This document shows, one piece after another, positions 1-8,270 of a stretch of DNA of 42,838 nt (the stretch's first letter is position 1; each line of letters opens with the position of its first letter). The DNA is from Anaerocolumna sp. Its GTDB lineage: Bacteria; Bacillota; Clostridia; Lachnospirales; Lachnospiraceae. The notes beneath the pieces are model-generated. The model had not been told where the DNA came from and did no database searches. It saw only the letters and a program-made list of their open reading frames with translations. The stretch lies in NCBI GenBank assembly GCA_029256725.1, contig JAQSXJ010000068.1, forward strand, positions 1-42,838. The letters are read 5' to 3'. Made by a program: the position numbers and the translations under genes.

Positions 1-736
1 GCTGGCCCAACAGGAGCAACCGGAGCCACGGGAGCACAAGGTCCGGCAGGAGATACAGGTCCCGCAGGTCCCCAAGGAGAGCAGGGAGTAGCAGGTCCCG
101 CAGGAACCACGGGAGCCACAGGTCCTCAAGGTCCGGCAGGAGCCACAGGTCCCGCAGGTCCACAGGGAGAACAAGGTGAAGCTGGTCCGGCAGGAGCAAC
201 AGGAGCCACGGGAGCACAAGGTCCGGCAGGAGTAGCAGGTCCCGCAGGTCCACAGGGAGAAGCAGGTCCGGCAGGCCCACAAGGTGTACCAGGTCCAGCA
301 GGAGCCACAGGTTCTCAGGGCCTCACAGGAGCCACAGGTCCTCAAGGCCCTACAGGAGCTACTGGCCCGCAAGGTTCCCAAGGCCCTACTGGTCCCGCAG
401 GTATCAATTCTTATGCTTTCCGCTATAGTACTAATTCTGACAGAACCATTGCAGGTGGTGCAGAGTTTGTATTTGATAGTGGTAATGTTCCAAGTACGCC
501 TGTTGGTATACTATTACCCAACACTACTGATACAGTATTAACGGAGGCAGGCGATTATCTAGTTATATTCGAAGCAAATGTATTAGGAACACTCACTTCT
601 GTTTCTATTAATCTTTCAGGTAACTACTGTACCGGCAACAATAACAGTAACAAATGACTCATTTATTTCCATTACATTCCCGGATCTTGCGCCAGGAAGT
701 GTAGTTGCATCACTTACTATCCTTAAATTATCATAA
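1..736 (+). CDS. Collagen-like spore-surface protein, 5' end missing, frameshifted
   Basis: The frame is open from base 1, so the start lies outside the window. About 130 residues of Gly-X-Y triplets (GPAG, GATG, GPQG) lead into a C-terminal globular domain beginning near base 400 ([11 protein letters not shown]). This is the layout of BclA-like exosporium filament proteins, where a trimeric beta-sandwich head follows a collagen stalk. The reading frame stops at 655-657. The following DNA, read one frame over from base 623, continues a plausible domain end ([19 protein letters not shown]) to a stop at 734-736. One extra base near 619-623 would explain this. It could be a true pseudogene, a phase-variable gene or a sequencing error. 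A strong terminator follows. The family call is fairly sure; the exact role on the spore is inferred. Confidence 0.75.
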
Positions 737-741
737 AAATG

Positions 742-775
742 AAAGGCGTCCGGTTTCAAAGGACGCCTTTGTTTT
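742..775 (+). terminator. Rho-independent terminator after first collagen-like gene
   Basis: A perfect 10-bp stem (AAAGGCGTCC at 742-751, GGACGCCTTT at 761-770) with a 9-base loop is followed by GTTTT. It begins six bases after the corrected stop codon at 734-736, which supports that stop as the real gene end. Confidence 0.85.
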
Positions 776-833
776 AGTAGAAAATAATAGATTTGTTCAA
801 AAGACATCCAACGAAAAATGTCATAATTGATGA

Positions 834-860
834 ACATATAGCAATATCTGTCATATATTA
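834..860 (+). promoter_or_regulatory. Possible sigma-K promoter for the second collagen-like gene
   Basis: AC at 834-835, 16 bases, then CATATATTA at 852-860. This matches the known sigma-K pattern AC-N16-CATANNNTA used in the mother cell late in sporulation. It lies 47 bases before the start codon at 907 and suits a spore-surface gene. The motif is short, so chance cannot be excluded. Confidence 0.5.
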
Positions 861-906
861 AATTAGGATTTCAAAATCCTGATTTATTATAGAAAGGAGT
901 TTTTGC

Positions 907-2294
907 ATGAATAGTAAAGATTCGTCAAAAAACAAATCCTTTACTGACAGCCAAGACGACACTATTGTAAGTGCTATGAACTATAATCCATGGAATCCTT
1001 GCTGTAATCCTAATCCCTGTCCGCCCGGACCGCCTGGACCTCCTGGACCTAGAGGTCCGCAGGGACCTGTAGGACCACAAGGACCACAAGGACCGCGAGG
1101 AGCAACGGGAGCCACCGGAGCTACAGGCCCGCAGGGTCCCGTAGGACCCCAAGGTCCAGTTGGAGCCACAGGACCACAAGGGCCAGCCGGAGCAACGGGA
1201 GCAACGGGAGCCACAGGACCACAGGGACCGATAGGACCGACAGGACCACAAGGACCGACAGGAGCCACGGGAGCCACAGGAGCCACAGGAGCCACAGGAG
1301 CCACAGGAGCCACAGGAGCCACGGGAGCCACAGGACCACAGGGACCGATAGGACCGACAGGACCACAAGGACCGACCGGAGCCACCGGAGCCACAGGAGC
1401 AACAGGAGCCACAGGGGCCACAGGAGCCACAGGAGCCACAGGAGCCACGGGACCTGCCGGAGCCGCCGGAGCCACCGGAGCTACCGGAGCCACAGGACCT
1501 CAGGGACCTGCAGGACCACAGGAGCCACAGGAGCCACAGGAGCCACGGGACCTGCCGGAGCCGCCGGAGCTACAGGAGCCACAGGACCTCAGGGACCTGC
1601 AGGAGCCACAGGAGCCACAGGGGCAACCGGAGCCACAGGACCTCAGGGACCTGCAGGAGCCACAGGAGCCACAGGACCTCAGGGACCTGCAGGAGCCACA
1701 GGAGCCACAGGAGCCACAGGTGCCACTGGAGCAACAGGTGCCACTGGAGCAACAGGAGCCACTGGAGCAACGGGATTACCTGGCGGTGCTACCATTATTC
1801 CTTATGCATCTGGTAATGTAGTTGCTTTAACTACTATTTTAGGTGGTTTAGTTGGAACTACAGCAGCAGTAGGTTTTGGAAGTTCAGCTACTGGAATTCA
1901 AATATTAAATGGTGTAATAGATACAACAAACATTACTAATTTTGCTTTTTCAGTGCCAAGAGATGGAACTATTAGTTCTTTAGCTGCATATTTTAGTGTG
2001 GATGCCGCAATCAGCCTGATTGGTACGTCAGTTCAGATAACAGCTCAGCTTTATAGAACAGTTGCGGTTAACAATGCCTTTACACCAGTACCTGGTGCGG
2101 TTGTTCAGCTTACCCCTACACTAACCGGTATTATTTCTATCGGTGACAGAGTAAGTGGAATTACCTCAGGATTAGCAATACCGGTAACTGCTGGCACAAG
2201 ATTACTTCTTATCTTCTCTGCTTCAGTAGTGTCAGGAACAGGAATTGCAACCAGTATTGTTGGTTATGCAAGTGCTGGACTTGGAATTATATAA
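907..2294 (+). CDS. Collagen-like exosporium glycoprotein (BclA/BclB type), frameshifted
   Basis: Start ATG at 907 follows AAAGGAG at 893-899. About 35 N-terminal residues with a Cys/Pro-rich stretch ([12 protein letters not shown]) precede a long Gly-X-Thr/Gly-X-Pro stalk, mostly GATG with GPQGPIG interruptions. The frame-1 ORF leaves the Gly-X-Y pattern at base 1519-1521 and ends at 1821 as an EPQEPQ-type sequence. From base 1521, one frame over, the Gly-X-Y pattern resumes and runs without a stop into a globular domain ([19 protein letters not shown] to [10 protein letters not shown]) ending at 2294. That end resembles the BclB-type C-terminal domain of exosporium proteins. One missing base near 1520 would restore about 462 residues. 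The gene is probably a spore filament protein; whether it is intact in the cell is open. Confidence 0.8.
1216..1449 (+). repeat. Two tandem 117-bp copies inside the collagen stalk
   Basis: Positions 1216-1332 and 1333-1449 each encode 39 residues: [16 protein letters not shown] followed by a run of GAT triplets. The copies are nearly identical at the DNA level, and within each the codons GGA-GCC-ACA recur as a 9-bp repeat. Such DNA is prone to slippage and copy-number change. Confidence 0.85.
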
Positions 2295-2323
2295 AGTAGA
2301 ATAAAGACCTCCTATTAAATAAG

Positions 2324-2382
2324 GAAGGAGATATCTGCCGAGGGATGGAAATAAATTCATCCAGGTGGATATCTCCTTCTTT
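2324..2382 (+). terminator. Terminator after second collagen-like gene
   Basis: A perfect 12-bp stem (GAAGGAGATATC at 2324-2335, GATATCTCCTTC at 2368-2379) encloses a 32-base loop and is followed by TTTATT. It lies 30 bases after the stop at 2294 and separates the spore gene from the uxu operon. Confidence 0.75.
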
Positions 2383-2394
2383 ATTCGTTGAAGA

Positions 2395-2429
2395 TTGACA
2401 GTTAGAAAATTCACTGCTATACTAGTATA
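2395..2429 (+). promoter_or_regulatory. uxu promoter with operator palindrome over the -10 box
   Basis: TTGACA at 2395-2400, a 17-base spacer and TATACT at 2418-2423 form a near-consensus sigma-A promoter. The -10 box is the left half of a perfect 12-bp palindrome, TATACTAGTATA at 2418-2429. A repressor bound there would block RNA polymerase. The GntR/FCD gene at the end of this operon is the obvious candidate, an inference from position and from the short palindromic sites known for that family. Confidence 0.75.
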
Positions 2430-2453
2430 CAAGTTAAAAAGGAGGATATATAT

Positions 2454-3521
2454 ATGATAATGACTTTACGCTGGTTTGGAAAAAAATATGATTCAGTTAC
2501 TCTGGAACAAATAAGGCAGATACCCGGAGTAGAAGGTGTTATAACTACCTTATATGATATTCCTGCAGGAGAGATATGGCCCATAGAAAGAATACAGGAA
2601 TTGCAGGGGGAAGTGGAAAAAAGCGGTTTAAAGATTATCGGAATTGAAAGTGTAAATATCCATGACTCAATTAAAACAGGAAATGCTAACCGGGATTTTT
2701 ATATTGATAACTATATTGAGACTTTAAAGAATCTTGGAGAATGTAGTATTAAGATGATATGCTATAATTTTATGCCTGTATTCGACTGGACTCGTTCTGA
2801 TTTGGCGAAATTAAGAGACGATGGATCAACGGTATTATCCTATGATCAGGAAATTATTGATACGATTGACCCTGAAAAAATGTTTTCGGAATTGGATAAA
2901 AACAGCAATGGTTTTATTCTGCCAGGCTGGGAGCCTGAAAGACTTGATAAAGTGAAAGAACTCTTTGAAGAATATAAGCATGTGAATAATGAAACCCTGT
3001 TTGAGAATCTTGTGTACTTTTTGAATCGTATTAAACCTGTATGCAAGCAGTACGGGATACATATGGCGATTCACCCAGATGATCCCGCATGGCCTGTTTT
3101 TAACCTACCTCGAATAGTTACCGGTAAAGAATCCATTATAAAACTGTTAAATGCAGTAGATGAGGAGTTTAACGGAATAACACTTTGCACAGGCTCCCTG
3201 GGATCTAACATAAATAATGATATTTGTGATATTATTAAGGCAGCGAAGGGGAGGATACACTTTGCACATTTAAGAAATATCAAGCATCTGGCACCAGGAA
3301 AATTCGATGAAGCTGCACATTTATCCAGAGATGGTTCCCTTGACATGTATGCTATAACCAAGACCCTCTATGAATGTGGATTTAACGGACCAGTTCGCTC
3401 TGACCACGGAAGAGCCATCTGGGGAGAGGTATCCATGCCTGGGTACGGACTATACGACAGAGCACTTGGTACTTGCTATTTAAATGGACTTTTTGAAGCT
3501 GTTGAAAAGGAAAAGGCTTAA
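2454..3521 (+). CDS. uxuA: Mannonate dehydratase
   Basis: This 355-residue protein matches UxuA over its length. UxuA removes water from D-mannonate to give 2-keto-3-deoxygluconate in cytosolic glucuronate breakdown. Recognisable segments are LRWFGKKYDSV at the start, the long insert with WTRSDLAKLRDDGS, MAIHPDDPAWPVF, LCTGSLGS, FAHLRNIK and RSDHGR; the His and Cys residues in these blocks bind the divalent metal in the family. GGAGG at 2441-2445 lies 8 bases before the first ATG, favouring 2454 over the ATG at 2460. It is the first gene of uxuA-uxuB-gntR. No uxaC or sugar kinase lies nearby, so the pathway must be completed elsewhere. Confidence 0.93.
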   Translation: MIMTLRWFGKKYDSVTLEQIRQIPGVEGVITTLYDIPAGEIWPIERIQELQGEVEKSGLKIIGIESVNIHDSIKTGNANRDFYIDNYIETLKNLGECSIKMICYNFMPVFDWTRSDLAKLRDDGSTVLSYDQEIIDTIDPEKMFSELDKNSNGFILPGWEPERLDKVKELFEEYKHVNNETLFENLVYFLNRIKPVCKQYGIHMAIHPDDPAWPVFNLPRIVTGKESIIKLLNAVDEEFNGITLCTGSLGSNINNDICDIIKAAKGRIHFAHLRNIKHLAPGKFDEAAHLSRDGSLDMYAITKTLYECGFNGPVRSDHGRAIWGEVSMPGYGLYDRALGTCYLNGLFEAVEKEKA

Positions 3522-3553
3522 GCTGATTCCAATTATATGGAGGAAAAAGGATT

Positions 3554-5152
3554 ATGAGATTATCCTATGAAGGTTTAAAAAATAGAGATAAGTGGGAACA
3601 GGAAGGTTACCGTTTGCCACTATTTAACATAGACAGGATGTTGACAGAAACAGCAAAAAGCCCTGAATGGATTCATTTCGGAGGCGGCAATATATTCAGA
3701 GCTTTTCCGGCAGCAGTCAGTCAGAAGCTGTTGGATGAGGGAATACTAAAGACGGGTATTATCGTTGCTGAAGGTTTTGATTATGAAATTGTTGAAAAGA
3801 CATACAGACAGTATGATAATCTTAACATCCTTGCCACCCTATGCCCGGATGGAAGTATAGAAAAGACAGTAATTGCCAGTGTAGCAGAATCTCTTTGCAT
3901 GGATAGTAACTCAAAGGATTGGAACAGACTGATTGAGATATTTAAAGCTCCGACGCTGAAAATTGCGTCTTTTACCATCACGGAAAAGGGATACAGTCTG
4001 GTGGATCAGAATAGAGAATTTCCCCAGGATATATTAGCAGATTTTGAACAGGGACCTGATTGTCCAATAAGCTATATGGGTAAGCTTACAGCACTGTGTT
4101 ATGAGAGATTCAGAGCGGACGGTTTACCTCTTACGCTGGTAAGTATGGATAATTGCTCTCATAATGGCACGAAATTAAAGGAAGCTGTAACCTTCATTAC
4201 TAAAAAGTGGATTGAAGGCGGAAAAGCTGAACCTCAGTTTTTAGAATTCATGACAGATAAAGTAACTTATCCCTGGTCTATGATTGATAAGATTACTCCA
4301 AGACCAGCATCAGAGGTAGAAGAGCATTTGAAAGCTACCGGACTGGAAGACCTGCAGACCTATGTAACATCAAAGAAGACCTACTGTGCTCCCTTTGTCA
4401 ATGCTGAAGAACCTCAATATCTGGTTATAGAAGATGATTTTGCCGGAGAAAGGCTTGCCCTTGATAAAGGCGGAATTATCTTTACAAACCGTGAAACTGT
4501 TGACAAAGTTGAAAGAATGAAGGTGTGTACCTGCCTAAATCCTCTTCATACAGCATTGGCCATATTTGGATGTTTGTTAGGATATAATAAAATAAGTGAT
4601 GAAATGAAGGATGAGGAATTAAAAGGACTGGTATATCGACTGGGCTATGAAGAAGGACTTCCAGTAGTTGAAAACCCAGGGATAATAAAGCCGGAACAGT
4701 TTCTTGAGGAAGTACTGACAAAACGCCTTCCTAATCCTTTTATTCCAGATTCTCCTCAAAGAATTGCTACGGATACCTCCCTAAAACTTAGTATACGTTT
4801 TGGAGAAACAATTAAAGCTTATCTTAAGAAGGACGGACAGGTATCATTGACCCTCATTCCATTGGTACTTGCAGGCTGGTGCCGCTATTTAACGGAGATT
4901 GATGATAAGGGAGAGACTTATACATTAAGTCCGGATCCAATTCTTGAATCACTTACACCTGTATTCCAAAACATAAAGCTAGGTGAGACAATGGATATTC
5001 ACAGTCAGATAAGTGAAGTCCTTAAAAGAGAAGATATCTTTGGAGTAGACCTTTATGAAGCAGGTTTGGGTAGACAGGTAGAAGAGTATTTTGGTAAAAT
5101 GATGGAAGGACCCGGTGCGGTTCGTAATACATTGAAAGATATACTAAGCTAA
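3554..5152 (+). CDS. uxuB: Fructuronate reductase (mannitol dehydrogenase family)
   Basis: This 532-residue protein belongs to the long-chain mannitol dehydrogenase family. UxuB interconverts D-fructuronate and D-mannonate with NAD(H), the step before UxuA. The N-terminal nucleotide-binding loop is seen as IHFGGGNIFRAF near residues 37-48. The middle carries LVSMDNCSHNG. The C-terminal catalytic block MKVCTCLNPLHTALA has the family K-x5-N-x2-H arrangement. The start at 3554 has GGAGG at 3539-3543. It lies 32 bases after uxuA, in one transcript with it. The related tagaturonate reductase (UxaB) is possible from sequence alone, but pairing with uxuA favours fructuronate reductase. Confidence 0.88.
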   Translation: MRLSYEGLKNRDKWEQEGYRLPLFNIDRMLTETAKSPEWIHFGGGNIFRAFPAAVSQKLLDEGILKTGIIVAEGFDYEIVEKTYRQYDNLNILATLCPDGSIEKTVIASVAESLCMDSNSKDWNRLIEIFKAPTLKIASFTITEKGYSLVDQNREFPQDILADFEQGPDCPISYMGKLTALCYERFRADGLPLTLVSMDNCSHNGTKLKEAVTFITKKWIEGGKAEPQFLEFMTDKVTYPWSMIDKITPRPASEVEEHLKATGLEDLQTYVTSKKTYCAPFVNAEEPQYLVIEDDFAGERLALDKGGIIFTNRETVDKVERMKVCTCLNPLHTALAIFGCLLGYNKISDEMKDEELKGLVYRLGYEEGLPVVENPGIIKPEQFLEEVLTKRLPNPFIPDSPQRIATDTSLKLSIRFGETIKAYLKKDGQVSLTLIPLVLAGWCRYLTEIDDKGETYTLSPDPILESLTPVFQNIKLGETMDIHSQISEVLKREDIFGVDLYEAGLGRQVEEYFGKMMEGPGAVRNTLKDILS

Positions 5153-5161
5153 GGAGTCTGC

Positions 5162-5854
5162 ATGATAATATTAGAGAGAAATAACAGGGAGACAGCAAGT
5201 GATTATGCTTTAAGAGTAATTCGGTATAACATTATATCGCTGAATTTAATTCCGGGTAGTCTGGTTAGTGAAAATGAATTGGCAAAGGAGCTTAGAATCA
5301 GCAGAACACCGGTAAGGGAAGCATTAATCGAACTTAGTAAGATTAAGCTGGTTGAAATATATCCGCAAAGAGGCAGCTGTATTTCTCTCATTAATCATCA
5401 ATTAGTAGAAGAAGCAAGATCTGTACGGTTACTTTTAGAAAGTGCCATAGTAGAAGAAGCCTGTGAACTGGCAAGTGCAAAAGACATTGCACTGTTAGAA
5501 GAAAATATCAGATTGCAGGAGATGTATCAGGGGCAAAACTATGAGGATAAGCAGCTGAAACTGGATAATGAATTTCATGAGCTATTATTTGCTATCTGTA
5601 ATAAGCAATTTACTTACAACCTGCTAACCGGAATGATGACTCATTTTGACAGGGTGAGGAGATTGAGCTTATCTGTTGTAAAGGACTCAAAAATACTGGC
5701 AGATCACAAGACATTAGTAGAGTCAATCAAGAAGAAGGACGGTCAGACTGCAAGAGAAATCATAACAAAACATTTATCCCGTTATCAGCTTGATGAAGAA
5801 GAATTGCGAAAAAACTATGGGGATTATTTTAAAAGCCAGTCTCCTGTGTTATAA
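5162..5854 (+). CDS. GntR/FadR-family regulator (FCD domain), likely uxu repressor
   Basis: A 230-residue regulator. The N-terminal winged helix spans about residues 10-75 and includes the family signature SENELAKELRISRTPVREAL. The FCD ligand-binding domain follows (about 85-215), with metal-ligand candidates in LDNEFHELL, in the DHKTL segment and near KHLSRYQL. AAGGAG lies just before the ATG, and the gene starts 9 bases after uxuB, so it is translated from the same message. Position and family suggest that it controls the operon from the palindrome at 2418-2429, releasing in response to a hexuronate intermediate. The effector is not visible in the sequence. Confidence 0.87.
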   Translation: MIILERNNRETASDYALRVIRYNIISLNLIPGSLVSENELAKELRISRTPVREALIELSKIKLVEIYPQRGSCISLINHQLVEEARSVRLLLESAIVEEACELASAKDIALLEENIRLQEMYQGQNYEDKQLKLDNEFHELLFAICNKQFTYNLLTGMMTHFDRVRRLSLSVVKDSKILADHKTLVESIKKKDGQTAREIITKHLSRYQLDEEELRKNYGDYFKSQSPVL

Positions 5855-5866
5855 TAGTACTGCAAA

Positions 5867-5905
5867 AAACTGCCGGATGAAACTCTGTCCGGCAGTTTAG
5901 TTTGA
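5867..5905 (+). terminator. Terminator of the uxu operon
   Basis: An 11-bp perfect stem (AAACTGCCGGA at 5867-5877, TCCGGCAGTTT at 5888-5898) with a 10-base loop, followed by AGTTT. It lies 13 bases after the regulator stop. Confidence 0.8.
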
Positions 5906-5933
5906 AATATTACGATAGAAAGAAGGTAGCAGT

Positions 5934-6461
5934 ATGTCAAATACATCAAAACAAAAAGTAATATATCTTGCCGGAGGCTGCTTCTGGGGAACCGAAAAAT
6001 ACCTCTCAAGTGTACAAGGAGTTATTGAAACAAATGTAGGTTATGCTAACGGTAAAACAGAAAATCCCACCTATGAGGAAGTCTGCCATAAAAATACCGG
6101 ACATGCAGAAACAGTTAAAGTAGTTTATGATACAGAAATAATCGATTTGGATTTTATTTTGAAATTATATTATGATGTAATAAACCCTACGTCCATAAAT
6201 AAACAAGGTGAGGATGAAGGATCTCAATACCGCACCGGAATCTATTATGAAACGGAAGAAGATGTACCGGTTATTAAAGCATCTCTTTTGGAACTTCAGA
6301 AACAATATGAGAAACCAATTGCAATAGAAGTACTGCCCATAAGTAATTATTATCTGGCAGAAGAGTATCATCAGAAATATCTGGACAAGAATCCCACCGG
6401 CTATTGTCATATAAGATCTGATAAATTTGAAAAAGCCAGACAGGCAGTAAAACAGAATTAA
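5934..6461 (+). CDS. msrA: Peptide methionine (S)-S-oxide reductase
   Basis: A 175-residue MsrA. It reduces the S-epimer of methionine sulfoxide in proteins and repairs oxidative damage in the cytosol. The catalytic motif GGCFWGTE places the nucleophilic Cys at residue 16. Further conserved blocks are VGYANGKTENPTYEEVC, GHAETVKVVYD, QGEDEGSQYRTGIYY and AEEYHQKYLDKNP. The length is normal for a single-domain MsrA with no fused MsrB. The start at 5934 follows AAGAAGGT. The gene stands alone between the uxu terminator and the iron-box promoter of the next gene. Confidence 0.95.
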   Translation: MSNTSKQKVIYLAGGCFWGTEKYLSSVQGVIETNVGYANGKTENPTYEEVCHKNTGHAETVKVVYDTEIIDLDFILKLYYDVINPTSINKQGEDEGSQYRTGIYYETEEDVPVIKASLLELQKQYEKPIAIEVLPISNYYLAEEYHQKYLDKNPTGYCHIRSDKFEKARQAVKQN

Positions 6462-6527
6462 TTCATAAAATATAATAAAACATTCATAAAATTCTGCAAA
6501 AGCTCAAATCCTAATATTGAAACTTAA

Positions 6528-6602
6528 TGATAATAGTTCTCAAAAATACAATTGACAAGATAAGCTGTCAAAGGATACAATGTGTTATGAGAATCATTAT
6601 CA
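6528..6602 (+). promoter_or_regulatory. Promoter between two Fur-like boxes, upstream of the DUF3793 gene
   Basis: TTGACA at 6552-6557, 18 bases, TACAAT at 6576-6581. Just downstream, TGAGAATCATTATCA at 6588-6602 differs at one position from the 7-1-7 Fur consensus TGATAATNATTATCA. Upstream of the -35 box, TGATAATAGTTCTCA at 6528-6542 differs at two. The boxes straddle the promoter as expected for iron repression. The gene starts 46 bases after the second box. Confidence 0.65.
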
Positions 6603-6648
6603 ATAAAACATTGGATACAAATTTGGTGCTTAAAGCAGGAGATTAAAT

Positions 6649-7272
6649 ATGAGTGAGGACAATTTTTTAAAAGGAGAAGACAGAACCGGTTCCTATGTGG
6701 CATTTTCATTGGCTAATTGCTGCATGCCTACCTTATTAAAGTCAAAACCCTCTAATCTGGTCTGCTTTCGGAAATGCTATATAGACAGCAGGGTAAATTT
6801 TTTTAAAGCACTAATCAAAGAATGCGAAGGATTTGGATGCAACGCCAGAGTATTGTGTGAATGTGAGAAATCTATCTATATTATAATATATGACAAGCAA
6901 ATGCTGCTTGAAGTAATCCAGAGTAATATCGAAAACCCACTCTTAGCCTCAAACGGCTATGGAAGCGGCTGTCCTTATCTTCATAAGGCTCTTACCCGCC
7001 TGGGTGAACGATACGGCAGTTACCGCAAATGCAGAGCGTTAGGGCAGAATGAAGATTTTCCGCATGAAATAGGAATAATGTTGGGCTATCCTGTAACAGA
7101 CGTAGAAGAGTATATTAAAAATAATGGCGAGAACTATGTAATGTGCGGCTACTGGAAAGTATACCACAATGCCGAGGAAGCCATCAGAGTATTTGAACTG
7201 TTCACAAAAATACGAAAAGAAGCGATGGAACTGTTCTACGCTGGAAGACCTTTAAAAGAAATGATCAGTTGA
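6649..7272 (+). CDS. DUF3793 family protein, probably iron-regulated
   Basis: A 207-residue soluble protein recognised as DUF3793 from segments such as HKALTRLGERY, FPHEIGIMLGYPVTDVEEYI and YWKVYHNAEEA. Its function is unknown. It is Cys-rich in the first 80 residues: a CC pair at the end of SLANCC, VCFRKC, ECEGFGC and LCECEK. This would suit metal or redox chemistry but proves nothing. No membrane segment or signal peptide is seen. AGGAG lies just upstream of the ATG at 6649. The Fur-like boxes at 6528-6602 suggest expression under iron limitation. It is a single-gene unit followed by the repeat-filled gap. The family call is fairly secure; the iron link is inference. Confidence 0.75.
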   Translation: MSEDNFLKGEDRTGSYVAFSLANCCMPTLLKSKPSNLVCFRKCYIDSRVNFFKALIKECEGFGCNARVLCECEKSIYIIIYDKQMLLEVIQSNIENPLLASNGYGSGCPYLHKALTRLGERYGSYRKCRALGQNEDFPHEIGIMLGYPVTDVEEYIKNNGENYVMCGYWKVYHNAEEAIRVFELFTKIRKEAMELFYAGRPLKEMIS

Positions 7273-7370
7273 TAACAAAATAGACAGGACTAAAAAAAGA
7301 AACTTGAGAGCTTTAAAACTAATATGAAATATATAATTTAAGTGCAAAGGTTAATATTTCTCAAGGGGAC

Positions 7371-7603
7371 GGTAAATTGCACAAACCAGAAAAAACTCAT
7401 GCTTCAATTCCAAGGCATAAGAAGTCCTAATTCTCTGAAGATTTTGTGCTTGACATATTATAATACAGATAACTCGCTACGCATGAGTACACTATGTGTA
7501 CTCAAACAATCTGTTTAATAATATAGCACAAAATCTTCAGAGAAAAGGACTTCTAATGCCTTTCCATAGGCGCATTCGTTCTTTCTGATTTGTGCAATTT
7601 ACC
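7371..7603. repeat. 233-bp imperfect palindrome, dispersed-repeat family copy 1
   Basis: The outer arms GGTAAATTGCACAAA (7371-7385) and TTTGTGCAATTTACC (7589-7603) are perfect complements. Inner arms of 19 bp (TCTCTGAAGATTTTGTGCT at 7432-7450, its complement at 7525-7543), then ACAGAT/ATCTGT (7475-7480, 7509-7514), lead to a perfect apical hairpin GAGTACAC-TAT-GTGTACTC (7485-7503). The segments between pair imperfectly. The whole could fold as one long hairpin in RNA or extrude in DNA. The right flank, about 7595-7645, resembles 31617-31665. Confidence 0.8.
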
Positions 7604-7669
7604 TGTACTCCTATTGACGTAAGATTTTGACGCTCAATCATAATCATAAATATATATATTTATATATTT

Positions 7670-7741
7670 AAAAAGCAATTATTATTAACGTAGGAGAATT
7701 TCTGTTATTGCTACACCTATACCTATAAGAATTGCTTTTTT
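7670..7741 (+). terminator. Terminator-like hairpin inside the gap
   Basis: AAAAAGCAATT (7670-7680) pairs perfectly with AATTGCTTTTT (7730-7740) across a 49-base loop that has some internal pairing. The right arm ends in six T. It may stop transcripts crossing the palindrome, or be part of a repeat. The long loop lowers confidence. Confidence 0.4.
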
Positions 7742-8155
7742 CATATGTACAGAATTTAATTAATAGGCGCTGTTTCAATAGTTGGGATAGGATTCTATGA
7801 ATCCCATTTTGTTACTATATCTAGAGCTTTTTAAGTGTTTATAGCTATAATTCATGTTTCTGGGCTGCCATAAGCAACGACAGTTTTTGGAGGTTAGATT
7901 AAGGCAGCTGAAGAAACAGGAATTCCTGAATTGGAAGAATGTACAAAGATTCATCGGAGCTAGTTAGAGGGGATACAAAATGCCTTCTAGTATAAATATA
8001 ATAAACAGCTTTCAAATCTAAAAGTCATTGGCACATTTAGAGTGCATTTATATGAAACCTCCTTAATAAAATCTGTGCGTTGGATGACGTTCATTTTAGG
8101 AGTGGATTTGTATAGATCTATTTTAATAAAAACAAAATGTTGGAAGTATGATGTG

Positions 8156-8194
8156 ACCCCACGAAGTTAGACCTAAAATCTAACTTTGTGGGGT
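8156..8194. repeat. Strong 16-bp hairpin
   Basis: The arm ACCCCACGAAGTTAGA (8156-8171) pairs with TCTAACTTTGTGGGGT (8179-8194), with one G-T pair and a 7-base loop. No T-run follows, so a plain terminator is doubtful. It may be a remnant of a mobile-element end. Confidence 0.6.
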
Positions 8195-8270
8195 AATTCA
8201 ATGTTTATGCATATCAGACAGTTTTATAGGATTTATTAATAACGTAGCAATTATCAGATATCAAAACCCA

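Noticed and set aside
925..1770. Long open frames on both strands across the collagen repeats (e.g. minus 981-1493, 925-1368, 1570-1770)
   Set aside because: They are products of the 9-bp repeat lacking stops in any frame. Low-complexity GPCGPVAP or WLLWLL strings without ribosome sites.
1216..1770. Possible CRISPR array
   Set aside because: The repeats are contiguous Gly-X-Y codons without unique spacers and are in frame with a protein gene; no cas genes lie nearby.
7854..7967. 37-codon ORF (MFLGCHKQRQFLEV...)
   Set aside because: No ribosome site upstream and no recognised similarity. Another frame reads AAEETGIPELEECTKIHRS, so a decayed gene fragment is possible but cannot be supported.
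8038..8145. Pair of about 46-bp direct repeats
   Set aside because: Similarity is only around two thirds in AT-rich DNA; mentioned under the gap, not called as a feature.
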